Source: Microbacterium aoyamense (GTDB lineage Bacteria; Actinomycetota; Actinomycetes; Actinomycetales; Microbacteriaceae). Taken from it: DNA of 64,000 nt. Shown piece after piece: positions 15,818 through 24,495 of the stretch. The notes under the pieces were generated by a model. The model worked only from the letters and a program-made list of their open reading frames with translations. It ran no database searches and was not told the DNA's origin. Within the stretch, counting starts at the first letter, position 1; each line of letters starts with the position of its first letter. A program made the translations under genes and the position numbers. The stretch is from positions 1 through 64,000 of the forward strand of contig NZ_JAKNUT010000005.1 in NCBI RefSeq assembly GCF_023155855.1. The letters are read 5' to 3'.

Positions 15818-16863
15818 GCGACTCTCGTCCTTCGAGCAGCGGAGATGAGCATCCACGCGATGTACGGCGCACCGAAGATGCCCGTGACGACGCCGGTCGA
15901 GATGGGCCACGGCAGTGCGTGTTGGGCGAGGATGTCGGCGATCTGGAGGATGACGGCACCCATGAGGGCAGCTGCGAGGATGCTGCGCCCGGCCGCACCG
16001 AGCAGGATCTGCGCGAGTGGCCCGGCGAGCATCGAGATGAAGGCGATCGGACCGACGGTCGCCGTCGCGACCGAGACGAGCACGACACCCGCGGCGAGGA
16101 TGAGGAGGCGGTCGCGCTCGACACGGGCGCCCAGCATCCGTGCCGTCTCGTCTCCGAGCTCGAGCCGGCGCAGCATCCGCGCCAACGCGAAGCCCGACGG
16201 GACGAGGACCACGAGCACGACCGCGACGAGGGTGATCGTCTCGGGCGTCGCCATGCCGACCGAGCCGGTGAGCCACGTCATCGCAGCGCGCGCATCGGCG
16301 AACTCGGCGCGCGCGACGAGGTACGACGTGACGGACGTCGCGAAGGTGCCGACCCCGATGCCGACGAGGATGAACCGGTACTCCGACACCCCTCGGTGCC
16401 AGGCCACGACGTAGATCACGACGGCGGTCACGCTTCCGCCGATGAGGGCGTAGACGGGAAGAGTCACCCCCGCGACGCCGCCGAGCACGAGCGCCGCCGC
16501 CGTCGCGGTGCCGGCACCGGCCGCGACACCGAGGAAGTCGGGTGAGGCGAGCGGATTGCCGAGCACGCGCTGGAACAGGGTCCCGGCTGCCCCGAGTGCG
16601 AGTCCGACCAGCACAGCGGCGGTCGCCCTCGGCAGACGCAGCTCGCGGATGACGAAGACGGTCGCGGTCTCGCCCGTGCCGGTGAGCCCGCCGACGACCG
16701 CCGCGGGCGAGAGGAGCACGCTCCCCAGCATCAGCGAGACGCAGAAGAGGAGCACGACGGTGACGGCGAGCGCCAGGATGACGAGCAGGATGCGGCGGCT
16801 CAGCGCCGCACGTTCGGTGCGCACTCGGGTCCGGATGCGGGTGATCTCGATCGCGGCGGTCAC
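15814..16863 (-). CDS. Iron-siderophore ABC permease (FecCD family)
   Basis: This 349-residue permease has about nine to ten membrane helices. The family's RELRLPRATAAVLVGLALGA near the N-terminus and the GNPLASPDFLGVAAGAGTA block are conserved. The start is GTG 16863, overlapping the preceding permease stop (GTGA). A longer frame upstream is a shadow of that gene. It forms a heterodimer with the permease at 16860-17894. Confidence 0.92.
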   Translation of the reverse strand: MTAAIEITRIRTRVRTERAALSRRILLVILALAVTVVLLFCVSLMLGSVLLSPAAVVGGLTGTGETATVFVIRELRLPRATAAVLVGLALGAAGTLFQRVLGNPLASPDFLGVAAGAGTATAAALVLGGVAGVTLPVYALIGGSVTAVVIYVVAWHRGVSEYRFILVGIGVGTFATSVTSYLVARAEFADARAAMTWLTGSVGMATPETITLVAVVLVVLVPSGFALARMLRRLELGDETARMLGARVERDRLLILAAGVVLVSVATATVGPIAFISMLAGPLAQILLGAAGRSILAAALMGAVILQIADILAQHALPWPISTGVVTGIFGAPYIAWMLISAARRTRVA

Positions 16864-17894
16864 AGCTTCACGCTCCCCCGGAAGCGCACGAGCAGGACGA
16901 ACACGGGCGCGCCGAGAACGCCGATCACGACCCCCACGGGCACTTCGCCCGACGGCAGGAGGAGCCGGCCGATGATGTCCGCACCGAGGACGAGAACGGG
17001 CCCGAGCACGGCGGAGTAGACGAGGATCCATCGGTAGTCGGGACCTGTGATCAGTCGGACGAGGTGCGGAATCATGAGTCCGACGAAGACGATCGGTCCG
17101 CACGCCGCGGTCGCCGCACCGCACAGTGCCGCGACCACCGCGAAGAGGAAGGCGCGCGTCGGGACGAGACGGAGGCCGAGCGACCGGGCGAGATCGTCGC
17201 CGAGCGACAGGAGGTTGAGCGGACGCCCGACGAACAGGGCGACGACGATGCCCACGGCGAAGAACGGCCAGAGCTGCAGGAGGACCGAGCCGTAGCGTCC
17301 GGCGAGCGCACCGACCTGCCACATCCGGAGCGTATTGAGCGCATCGGGGTCCGCCAGCAGGATCGCCGAGGTGATCGACGCGCACAGTGCGGTCAGCGCG
17401 GCGCCCGCGAGCGCGAGTTTCACAGGCGTCGCACCCTCGGTGCCGAAGGACGCGATCGCGTAGACGAGCACCGTCGCGATCCCCGCGCCGGCGAAGGCGA
17501 ACCAGACCGCGTCCCCTGTGGGCATCGTGCCGAACACGAGCGCCGCGACGACGACCGCGGCGGCCGCTCCCGAGCTGATTCCGAGGACACCCGGGTCGGC
17601 GAGCGGATTGCGCGCGACGCCCTGAAGAATGGTCCCGCCCATCGCGAGCGAGGCGCCGACGAGGATGCCGAGGATCGTCCGGGGCACCCGCATGTCGCGG
17701 ATGACCGTCGCATCCGCCCCTTGCGCAGCGCCCGTGATGGCGTCCCAGACATCCACGGGCGCGACATCCCGCGACCCGAGCGCGATGCTCAGCATCGCGA
17801 GCGCAAGCAGAAGCCCGGCCGCCGGAATCAGACCGATCAGACGACCGGTGCGGCGGCCGGCCGAAGCCGGCGCGCGCACCGGCGTCTGGGTCAC
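16860..17894 (-). CDS. Iron-siderophore ABC permease (FecCD family)
   Basis: This 344-residue polytopic membrane protein carries the FecCD motifs DMRVPRTILGILVGASLAMG and ARNPLADPGVLGISSGAAAA, plus GPIVFVGLMIPHLVRLITG, which contacts the ATPase. GTG 17894 overlaps the stop of the binding-protein gene. It pairs with the following FecCD permease to form the importer channel. Confidence 0.92.
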   Translation of the reverse strand: MTQTPVRAPASAGRRTGRLIGLIPAAGLLLALAMLSIALGSRDVAPVDVWDAITGAAQGADATVIRDMRVPRTILGILVGASLAMGGTILQGVARNPLADPGVLGISSGAAAAVVVAALVFGTMPTGDAVWFAFAGAGIATVLVYAIASFGTEGATPVKLALAGAALTALCASITSAILLADPDALNTLRMWQVGALAGRYGSVLLQLWPFFAVGIVVALFVGRPLNLLSLGDDLARSLGLRLVPTRAFLFAVVAALCGAATAACGPIVFVGLMIPHLVRLITGPDYRWILVYSAVLGPVLVLGADIIGRLLLPSGEVPVGVVIGVLGAPVFVLLVRFRGSVKL

Positions 17895-18895
17895 AGCGCG
17901 CCGACGGAGGTGTCGGTGCCGCGGATCACCTCGGCCAGACGGGACAGCTGCTGCGTGTAGTCACTGTAGGTGTGGAGCCAGTACGCGGGCCACGTCGTGG
18001 TCTGGCCCGCAGCGAAGGCCGTGATGCTCGACGAGATCGGAGCCGCCGCGAGGATCTCCTCGCCTCCCGGCGCGTTGCGGTCGTCGAACATGATCAGGTC
18101 GGGCTGGTACGCGTCGGCCTGCTCCATGCTCAGGGTCTCCCAATAGGGGAAGTCGGGGTCGGGCGTCTCGGGGTCGACGACTGCGAGACCCCAGCGCTGG
18201 AAGTCCAGCAGCTCGGGGGCGTACTCGGGGACGGCGATGGCGTAGTTGACGTCCCACGGGCTGATCGCCAGCGCCGAGACGCCGGGGTTCTCCTCGTTCG
18301 CCGCCTGGAAGTCGGCGACCGCCGCGTCGAATTCTGCGCGGGCGTCGGCGATCTGATCAGGGTCCGCGCCGAGCGACTCGGCGAGATCGGCATAGCCCTC
18401 GATGAGACCCACGATCGAGTCGCCCTGGCTCGGGCCCACGACAGGTGCGAGCTCGGCGAGCTTCTTCGACTCCTCCTCGACACCGCCTTCGAAGCCGGAG
18501 TACGCGTCCTCGGCGGGCCACCAGTCGCCCACGATGAGGTCGGGGGCGAGTTCTGCAGCCGCCGCGACGTCGATCTTGCCCCACTCCTCGCCGATGACCT
18601 CGATGCCGTCGAAGTCGACGCCTTCGAGCCCGACATCCTCCGAGATCGGGCCATCCGCGTACACGGCGACGGGGGTGATGCCGAACTCCATCAGGGCCTT
18701 CGCCGCGTACGCGTGGGCGATGATGCGGGTCGGGACGTCGGGAGCGGTGTACGTCTCGCCATCCCCCGATGCGAAGGTCCACGCCGCATCGGCGTCCGAC
18801 TCACTCGACTCGGTGGAGCCGGAGCAGGCTGTCAGCGCGAAAGCGGATGCAGCGACGAGGGCAAGGGACGACAGCAAGCGAGCACGACGAATCAC
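17891..18895 (-). CDS. Iron-siderophore ABC substrate-binding lipoprotein (FecB type)
   Basis: This 334-residue lipoprotein has an N-terminal signal with lipobox LTAC (VIRRARLLSSLALVAASAF precedes it), followed by a class III binding fold: TRIIAHAYAAKALMEFGITP in the first lobe and LAPDLIVGDWW as the first-lobe strand. The GTG at 18895 is chosen because GAGAGGA lies 6 bases before it; an upstream ATG would add 11 unrelated residues. It is the first gene of a five-gene operon that ends with the siderophore reductase. An iron box just upstream indicates repression by a DtxR-family protein when iron is plentiful. Confidence 0.9.
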   Translation of the reverse strand: MIRRARLLSSLALVAASAFALTACSGSTESSESDADAAWTFASGDGETYTAPDVPTRIIAHAYAAKALMEFGITPVAVYADGPISEDVGLEGVDFDGIEVIGEEWGKIDVAAAAELAPDLIVGDWWPAEDAYSGFEGGVEEESKKLAELAPVVGPSQGDSIVGLIEGYADLAESLGADPDQIADARAEFDAAVADFQAANEENPGVSALAISPWDVNYAIAVPEYAPELLDFQRWGLAVVDPETPDPDFPYWETLSMEQADAYQPDLIMFDDRNAPGGEEILAAAPISSSITAFAAGQTTTWPAYWLHTYSDYTQQLSRLAEVIRGTDTSVGAL

Positions 18896-18915
18896 GGGCA
18901 ATCCTCTCGGACAGG

Positions 18916-18934
18916 TAAGGGTAGCCAAAGCTTA
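18916..18934 (-). promoter_or_regulatory. DtxR/IdeR-like iron box of the siderophore operon
   Basis: TAAGGGTAGCCAAAGCTTA fits the 19-base consensus TWAGGTWAGSCTWACCTWA at about 15 positions, counting W/S ambiguity. It lies 20 bases before the binding-protein start, where a repressor would block transcription or early elongation. Confidence 0.65.
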
Positions 18935-19010
18935 CACATCGGGTCGCCACCGCCCCGCGTGTATGACGATGCATCCCCGCGGGACACGCTCGTGGGGCGA
19001 GGATGGAGAC

Positions 19011-19487
19011 GTGGATTCCGCACCTGCAGCCTTCATCGATCGCACGCTGCGGGCCGAAGCGTCGGAGTGGCGCACGTGGGCTGACGGCGACGACTCCGTC
19101 GGCGGGCTCCGCGTGTACGGAGCGTCGGTCGGCGCGATCCGCGGCACCGTTCGTGATGCACTGCGCCGGCACCGCGGTCTCGCGCACGACGACATCACCG
19201 CGCTCGCGTCGGAGCTTTGGGCAACGCCGGTCTACGAGCGTCGCCTCGCCGCGATCGTGCTGCTCCAAGGGCAGGTCGAGACGCTCACCGCCAATGACCT
19301 CACCCGCATCGAGGGCTTCCTCCGCGACGCCCGCGTGGCCAGTCTCATCGAGCCCCTGGCGCTCGACGTGGTGCGCCCGCTCCTCGCCCGCCTGACGGGG
19401 GTCGAAGCAGACCGCGCTCGACGCATCGTGTCGCGCTGGGCCGAGTCCGATGCGGAAAGCATGCGGGCCGCCGCCGCGTCACTGTGA
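19011..19487 (+). CDS. AlkD-like DNA alkylation repair protein, C-terminally short
   Basis: This 158-residue helical protein resembles the N-terminal two thirds of AlkD-type HEAT-repeat glycosylases: VYGASVGAIRGTVRDALRR, then LASELWATPVYERRLAAIVL and ARVASLIEPLALDVV. AlkD enzymes of about 230 residues flip alkylated bases through residues in later repeats, which are missing here; the frame stops at MRAAAASL near where the WxRRAAL motif is expected. The start GTG 19011 follows GGATGGAG. It may be a decayed gene, and activity is doubtful. Confidence 0.5.
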   Translation: MDSAPAAFIDRTLRAEASEWRTWADGDDSVGGLRVYGASVGAIRGTVRDALRRHRGLAHDDITALASELWATPVYERRLAAIVLLQGQVETLTANDLTRIEGFLRDARVASLIEPLALDVVRPLLARLTGVEADRARRIVSRWAESDAESMRAAAASL

Positions 19488-19628
19488 CGGTCGGGTGCGC
19501 CGCGCGCCGCCCCGCAGCAGTGCCGGCTCGTCCACGGGCGCGCCTTTCGCTGCAGGTTCGCTCATGGACCCGGACGGCACCTGCCCTCAGCGTGGCCATC
19601 CACCCCTTGCGGGCGACAGCAGGACGGG

Positions 19629-20129
19629 TCAGAGGTGCTTGCGCAGGAAGACCTGCGCGGTGCCGTCGTCCTGGTCGACCCGCTCGCTCTCGACGTAGCC
19701 CGCCGACCGGTACAGCTCGAGATTCGCGGTGCTCAGTGAGCCGGTGAACAGCTCGGCTTCGGCGCATCCCGCGTCGCGTCCGCGCCTCTCGAGCGCTTCG
19801 AGCAGTGCTCCTCCGGCTCCCTCGCCCTGCTCATCGGGAGCCACCGCGATGCGACCGATCAGCAGCGTCGACCCGGACACGATCGCGCGAGCCGCTCCGA
19901 CGATCCGGTCGCCGCGTACTGCGACGACGCCGAGATTGTCAGCGAGCTCCGCCCGGAGCTCGTCGAGAGTCTGTACGAGCGGAGCGATGCGCGCGTCGTC
20001 GTAGAGCTGCGCCTCCTGCACGAAAGCCGCTCGCTGGACGGTGAGCACCTCCCCGGCGTCAGCCGGTGCGATCGGCCGGACGACGAGACCGGTCAGTCCG
20101 CGCTCGAGGCGGTCTGCACGCAACCTCAC
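19629..20129 (-). CDS. GNAT-family N-acetyltransferase
   Basis: This 166-residue acetyltransferase shows the GNAT core (LLIGRIAVAPDEQGEGAGGA, with the acetyl-CoA loop E-Q-G-E-G-A-G) and SLSTANLELYRSAGYVE as motif B. The start GTG 20129 overlaps the stop of the upstream flavodoxin-like gene (GTGA), so the two are co-translated. The substrate is unknown. Confidence 0.82.
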   Translation of the reverse strand: MRLRADRLERGLTGLVVRPIAPADAGEVLTVQRAAFVQEAQLYDDARIAPLVQTLDELRAELADNLGVVAVRGDRIVGAARAIVSGSTLLIGRIAVAPDEQGEGAGGALLEALERRGRDAGCAEAELFTGSLSTANLELYRSAGYVESERVDQDDGTAQVFLRKHL

Positions 20130-20728
20130 GGTGCCGGATACGGGTTCTCGGCCAGCACTCTGGCGAGATGAGCGGCGTGCCGGGCAAGGGTCGCGGTGGT
20201 CTGCGAGACCTTCCGAGGCGTGTGCTCGAGGTCCTTGTAGTCGACCTTGTGCATCGCCTCGCCGTTCCAATAGACGCCTCCCTGGGCGGGAACGCTGAAC
20301 CCGACGTCCACGAGCGCCTGATAGACGTCGGCCGTGATCGCGTGCGCTCCGTCCTCGTTGCCCAGCACCACCGCCAGAGCGACCTTGCCTGCCAGGATCG
20401 GGCGGCCCTCGGCATCCACTTCCGCGATCTCGGCGTCCAGGCGCTCGAGCACGCGCTGGGCGACGCTGGACATGTGCCCCATCCACGTCGGCGTGCTGAA
20501 GACGAGGATGTCGGCCTCGAGGATCTTCCGACGGATGCCGGGCCATTCGTCGCCGCCGCCCATGTCGGCCTCGACCCCCGGCTTGACGTCGTGATCGACG
20601 ACGCGCACGATCTCGCCGTCGACGTCGTGGGCCGCGAGGGCGTCGAGGACCTGGCCCGCGAGCAGATCGCAGCTCGATTCGGCGGGCGAAGGCTTGAGCG
20701 TGCAGTTGAGAGCGAGCGCGCGGGTCAT
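20126..20728 (-). CDS. NAD(P)H-dependent FMN oxidoreductase (flavodoxin-like fold)
   Basis: This 200-residue protein has the flavodoxin-fold pattern: ALALNCTLKPSPAESSCDLL as the phosphate-binding loop, ADILVFSTPTWMGHMSSVAQ as the flavin-contacting loop, and ALAVVLGNEDGAHAI. It belongs to the NADPH-dependent FMN reductase/WrbA-like group. ATG 20728 follows a textbook ribosome binding site (CCAGGAGGTCCC). It forms a two-gene operon with the GNAT protein downstream. The substrate is unknown; quinones or nitroaromatics are common for the fold. Confidence 0.82.
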   Translation of the reverse strand: MTRALALNCTLKPSPAESSCDLLAGQVLDALAAHDVDGEIVRVVDHDVKPGVEADMGGGDEWPGIRRKILEADILVFSTPTWMGHMSSVAQRVLERLDAEIAEVDAEGRPILAGKVALAVVLGNEDGAHAITADVYQALVDVGFSVPAQGGVYWNGEAMHKVDYKDLEHTPRKVSQTTATLARHAAHLARVLAENPYPAP

Positions 20729-21053
20729 GGGACCTCCTGGGGTGCATCGGTGGGATGTCCGGTTCAGACACCTCCACACTGCGTCCTCGAGAGGGGATCA
20801 GCAGGGGCTTGACATCCGCTCCGGCGACGGATCCGACGATGTCGCGCACACGACGAAGATCGCCCCGGCGCCGAAGCCCCGGGGCGATCATCAGTACGAT
20901 TGTCGGTCTCTGTTTCGGTTCCCTTGCGGGTTCTTTCGTTTCCGTTTTCTCTTCGTGCGGATGACATTACTCCGCCGCGAACGGACGTCAAGAGTTCGCC
21001 CTGAAGTCACCTCGACGTCACGTTGAACGTGAAGGATGCGGCATCCATCGCCG
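20729..21053. other. Intergenic region with hairpin and palindrome
   Basis: No supported protein is present. An 11-base hairpin stem lies at 20858-20889. A T-rich stretch follows on the plus strand, and a 15-base palindrome (TCACGTTGAACGTGA) lies near 21017-21031. Confidence 0.5.
20858..20889. terminator. Hairpin terminator
   Basis: GATCGCCCCGG at 20858 pairs with CCGGGGCGATC at 20879-20889 over 11 bases with a 10-base loop. On the minus strand it would stop transcription arriving from the SMR gene. Confidence 0.6.
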
Positions 21054-21374
21054 TCACTCGTGACCCACCATCTTGAGGCCGACGACGCAGCCCACGAGGC
21101 CCAGGATGAGCAGCATCTTGACGATCGAGAAGTCCTCGTCGCCCGTGATCATGGCGTAGGCGACGGTGAGGGATGCCCCGATCCCGACCCACACGGCGTA
21201 GGCCGTTCCGGTCGAGATCTCGCGCATCGCCCAGGCGAGGCCGCCCATGCTGAGGATGAGGCCGACGACGAAGACGACCGACGGCCAGAGCTTCGTGAAC
21301 CCCTCGGACTTGCCGAGTGCGGTCGCCCACACCGCTTCGAGGACTCCGGACAGGATGAGGATGACCCACGACAT
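21054..21374 (-). CDS. sugE: SMR-family guanidinium exporter (SugE/Gdx type)
   Basis: This 106-residue small multidrug resistance protein has four membrane helices. Near the N-terminus, SGVLEAVWATALGKSEGFTK contains the essential Glu (about residue 13) and the W-A-T-A-L pattern of the Gdx/SugE subgroup rather than Qac exporters. AYAVWVGIGASL is the conserved third helix. ATG 21374 (MSWVIL) is preferred because GGAG lies 6 bases before it; ATG 21386 overlaps the riboswitch end. A guanidine-III riboswitch directly upstream supports guanidinium export, with protons as counter-ion. Confidence 0.88.
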   Translation of the reverse strand: MSWVILILSGVLEAVWATALGKSEGFTKLWPSVVFVVGLILSMGGLAWAMREISTGTAYAVWVGIGASLTVAYAMITGDEDFSIVKMLLILGLVGCVVGLKMVGHE

Positions 21375-21386
21375 GGCTTGCTCCAT

Positions 21387-21427
21387 GGCCAGTCTTGTCG
21401 CTCACCGGGTACTGATCCGTCGTCCGG
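21387..21427 (-). promoter_or_regulatory. Guanidine-III (ykkC-III) riboswitch
   Basis: Read on the minus strand, 41 bases start CCGGACGA and continue through GTACCCGGTGAG to GACAAGAC. The published Thermobifida fusca guanidine-III aptamer, recalled from memory, is also 41 bases and shares CCGGACGA, GUACCCGGU and GACAAGAC at the same positions. CCGG pairs with CCGG to form P1, and CAGT pairs with ACTG to form the pseudoknot helix. It ends just before the ribosome binding site of the SMR gene, so guanidinium binding should open translation. Confidence 0.85.
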
Positions 21428-21489
21428 GGATCCGGTCGGGGATCCGGCATCCACCCTACCGACGATCCCTGATCACAGCCTGGGCAGCG

Positions 21490-22377
21490 TCACACGAGGA
21501 ACAGCCAGTCCAGCATTCCGGGGTTGTGGGCGTGGACGAGCACGGCGAAGACGACGGCGTCGAACAGCAGGTGCACCGTGACGACGTACGCGAGCGAGCG
21601 CGTCTTCATGAAGATGAAGCCCTGGAGCAGCGCGAACGGGATCGTGAGGAAGGGCCCCCACGCCTGGTAGCCGAGCTCCCACAGGAACGAGACGAACACC
21701 ACGGTCTGCAGGATGTTCGCCTGCCAGTCGGGGAAGTGGCGTCGCAGCAGCGCGAAGACGGTGCAGATGAAGAACAGCTCGTCCCAGATGCCGACGGCGC
21801 CGACGCCGACGAACAGGCGCCCGATGAGCTCCGGGGTGTCGACGACGGGCCAGTTGAGGTAGACCCCCGACGTGATGAAGTAGAACGGCAGGATCAGCCA
21901 GCCCAGCACGAGGACGGCGACGAGCCACGTCCACTGGAAGGTCGTCCAGCGTCCTCCCCCGCGCCACGGGAAGCGGATCGCGTGATCGCGGTAGACCCAG
22001 CGCGAGATGACGTACGGCACGGCTACGGCGCCGCCGAGGGCGAGCGCGAAGCGCAGGATCGCGAGGTTGTCGAGCTCGGCCTTGAGCGGGATCGCGCTGA
22101 CGATGAGCAGCCCGACCGCGATGAGGGAGACATCCCGCAGGATGCTCGGAGCTCGTCGCGGCCGGCCCTTGCCCGCGACGAAAGCGAAGTCGTGCGGCGT
22201 CCGCCGCTCGACGAGCCATGCCGAAACGAGGGCGGCGGCGAGCAGCATCCATCCGATCCACGGGATCCGCACGACGAAGAACGCCGGGGCGGCGAGGCAC
22301 ACGAGCGCGGCGGGCACGAGCCCCCACGACACGGCGGGGCGGGCAGGGGCGAGGGCGGCGTCGGGATGCGCGGGCAC
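21490..22377 (-). CDS. CPBP-family intramembrane metalloprotease-like protein
   Basis: This 295-residue protein has about eight membrane helices. It contains the CPBP layout of an acidic motif (GIWDELFFICTVFALLRR), a following helix with FLWELGYQA and a His-bearing helix (VVTVHLLFDAVV). The usual first motif is EExxxR; here it is DE-x6 without the canonical Arg spacing, so catalytic competence is uncertain. GTG 22377 is the start. It follows the MFS gene on the same strand by 4 bases, which suggests co-transcription. Confidence 0.75.
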   Translation of the reverse strand: MPAHPDAALAPARPAVSWGLVPAALVCLAAPAFFVVRIPWIGWMLLAAALVSAWLVERRTPHDFAFVAGKGRPRRAPSILRDVSLIAVGLLIVSAIPLKAELDNLAILRFALALGGAVAVPYVISRWVYRDHAIRFPWRGGGRWTTFQWTWLVAVLVLGWLILPFYFITSGVYLNWPVVDTPELIGRLFVGVGAVGIWDELFFICTVFALLRRHFPDWQANILQTVVFVSFLWELGYQAWGPFLTIPFALLQGFIFMKTRSLAYVVTVHLLFDAVVFAVLVHAHNPGMLDWLFLV

Positions 22378-22381
22378 GATC

Positions 22382-23671
22382 TCAGTCTCTCAGGGGATGC
22401 GCGATCTCGTCCTGCGGCATCCGCGCGATGAAGAGCACGGCGATGCCGAAGACGAACGGGATGATCCCGGCCACGATGAAGATCACGGACAGCGGGATGA
22501 CGGATGCGAGGGGTCCGGCGAGCGCCATCGACAGCGGCATGAGCGCGAGCGAGACGAAGAAGTCGAGGCTCGAGATGCGCCCGAGCATATGCCGCGGCAC
22601 ACGGCGCTGCAGGAGGGTCCCCCAGATGACGTTGCCGTAGCTGAAGCCGAAGCCCACGACGAACATCGACGCGAGCAGCAGCCAGTACTGGTCCGTCACA
22701 CCCACGACGACGTACGGCAGCGTGCTGACCGCCCAGACGAGCGTCATGACCGTGAGGTAGCGGCTCGGCAGCGCGCGCGACGAGACGACGATCGAACCCA
22801 CGACGCCGCCGAGGCCGTAGACGGCGAGCAGGAAGCCGAAGAGTCGCGGGTCCTCTCCGATCCGCTCGCGCGTGAGGAACGGCAGCAGCACTTCTTCCGG
22901 CCCGACGAAGACGAGCACCCACACCGTCGCGAAGAGCAGCGTCCACAGCAGCCACGGCGTGCGGACGGTGAAGACGACGGCTTCCTTCAGGTCGTGGAAG
23001 ACGGATGCCGGCGCCTCGGGCTCCTCGCTCGTCCCGACGGGCTCCTCGCGCAGGAACAGAAGCCCGACGAACGCGAGTCCGTAGACGATCGCGATGATGA
23101 TCGCGGCGTGGCTGGGCACGAGGGTCGCGAGGAGCACGCCCGCCGTCGCGGGGCCGGCAGCCTGCTGCAGCGCGGGCCGGATCGCCCCCTCGAGCCCGTT
23201 CGCGGCCAGCAGCTGCTCGCCCGGGAGGATGCGCGGCAGCATCGCGCTGTAAGCGGGGAAGAAGAACCCCGCGCTCGCGCCGAGGACGAAGGCGACGACC
23301 GTCAGGTGCGGGATCGTGACGGTGCCCACGAAGCCCGCCATCACGACCGACGTGATCGCGACGAAGTTGGCGCCCTCGACGCACCGCACGATGAGCCGCC
23401 GCGAGATGCGGTCGGCCACGATGCCGCCGGGGATCGCGCAGACCAGCAGGCCGACCGCATTCGCTCCCGCGACGAGTGAGAGCTCGAGCGGTCCGCCGCC
23501 CGCGCCGATGACGGAGTAGACCATGACGACGGCCCACATGCCGGCGGCGAAGATCGACAGCACGACGGCGCCGAACAGCACCCGGAAGTCGCGCTGCGAG
23601 AGCGGCCGGACGAAGCGCCAGCGGTCGCGCGGCGCCGGGGTTCGGGGCGGAGTCGTGCCCGGCTCGCTCAT
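22382..23671 (-). CDS. MFS transporter
   Basis: This 429-residue protein has 12 predicted membrane helices and the MFS loop 2-3 motif as GGIVADRISRRL. It resembles the enterobactin-exporter/multidrug group (DHA3-like). The start ATG 23671 overlaps the trmB stop by 4 bases. The frame extends upstream through trmB as a shadow. The substrate is unknown. Confidence 0.85.
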   Translation of the reverse strand: MSEPGTTPPRTPAPRDRWRFVRPLSQRDFRVLFGAVVLSIFAAGMWAVVMVYSVIGAGGGPLELSLVAGANAVGLLVCAIPGGIVADRISRRLIVRCVEGANFVAITSVVMAGFVGTVTIPHLTVVAFVLGASAGFFFPAYSAMLPRILPGEQLLAANGLEGAIRPALQQAAGPATAGVLLATLVPSHAAIIIAIVYGLAFVGLLFLREEPVGTSEEPEAPASVFHDLKEAVVFTVRTPWLLWTLLFATVWVLVFVGPEEVLLPFLTRERIGEDPRLFGFLLAVYGLGGVVGSIVVSSRALPSRYLTVMTLVWAVSTLPYVVVGVTDQYWLLLASMFVVGFGFSYGNVIWGTLLQRRVPRHMLGRISSLDFFVSLALMPLSMALAGPLASVIPLSVIFIVAGIIPFVFGIAVLFIARMPQDEIAHPLRD

Positions 23672-24399
23672 GGCCGTCGGCGGTACGCCAGATCCCGGAT
23701 GGCCCGCCCCTTGGCCGCGCCTTTGCGCTCGAACGCCGTCACGACGCGACCGTCGAAGCGCTCCGCCCACTCCCCCGCGAAGGCGCGGTCGAAGTCGGGC
23801 GAGGCGTCGAGCACGTCGCGCATCTGGTCGGCGTAGTCCTGCCAGTCCGTCGCGAGGCGCAGCATCCCGCCGCCCTTCACTGCGGCCGCTGCGATCGCGG
23901 CGAACTCCGGCGTCACGAGCCGACGCTTGTTGTGCTTGTTCTTGTGCCACGGATCGGGGAAGAAGATCCAGAGCTCGGAGGTGGACGCCGCGGGCAGCAG
24001 ATGCTGCAGGACCTCGGGCGCGTTCGCCTCGACGAGGCGCAGATTGCGCACGTCCTCCCGGTCGGCGTCGAGCATCGTGCGCGCGAGTCCGGCACGGAAG
24101 ACCTCGACGGCGAGGAAGTCGGTATCGGGGTGGTTCGTCGCGGCGTGCACGATCGCGTGACCCTGACCCGAGCCGATCTCGACGACGAGCGGCGCATCGC
24201 GCTCCCACACGACCGTCGGGTCGATCGCAGAGCCCGGAAGGATGCTCGTGGCCGCGGCATCCCGCTGCACATCGATGACGTAGAACGGCGCGAGGTCCGC
24301 CCACGCGCGATCCTGCCCGTCGGTCATCCGCCCGCTGCGCCGCACGAAGGACACGGGCTTCTCGCGGTAACGGTGGGGTTCGGATGCTGCGTCGGACAC
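23668..24399 (-). CDS. trmB: tRNA (guanine-N7-)-methyltransferase TrmB
   Basis: This 243-residue SAM-dependent enzyme makes m7G46 in tRNA. The SAM-binding VEIGSGQGHAIVHAAT and the family motif WIFFPDPWHKNKHNKRRLV are intact, as is the terminal T-F-E-x-K-G pattern (VTAFERKGAAKG). The start is GTG 24399. It leads an apparent operon with the MFS and CPBP genes, each joined by short spacing or overlap. Confidence 0.95.
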   Translation of the reverse strand: MSDAASEPHRYREKPVSFVRRSGRMTDGQDRAWADLAPFYVIDVQRDAAATSILPGSAIDPTVVWERDAPLVVEIGSGQGHAIVHAATNHPDTDFLAVEVFRAGLARTMLDADREDVRNLRLVEANAPEVLQHLLPAASTSELWIFFPDPWHKNKHNKRRLVTPEFAAIAAAAVKGGGMLRLATDWQDYADQMRDVLDASPDFDRAFAGEWAERFDGRVVTAFERKGAAKGRAIRDLAYRRRP

Positions 24400-24495
24400 C
24401 CTCTCAGGCTAACGGCGCGAATCGCTCAGGATGCATCGACCATCACGCCGTCTGCGGGCTCGATCTTGCGGCGTCATCCTGAGCGATGAACGTGG

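Noticed and set aside
21010..21035. MerR-family operator (palindrome TCACGTTGAACGTGA)
   Set aside because: The dyad is clear but there is no MerR-type gene nearby and it lies between a stop and a distant start, so no function is assigned.
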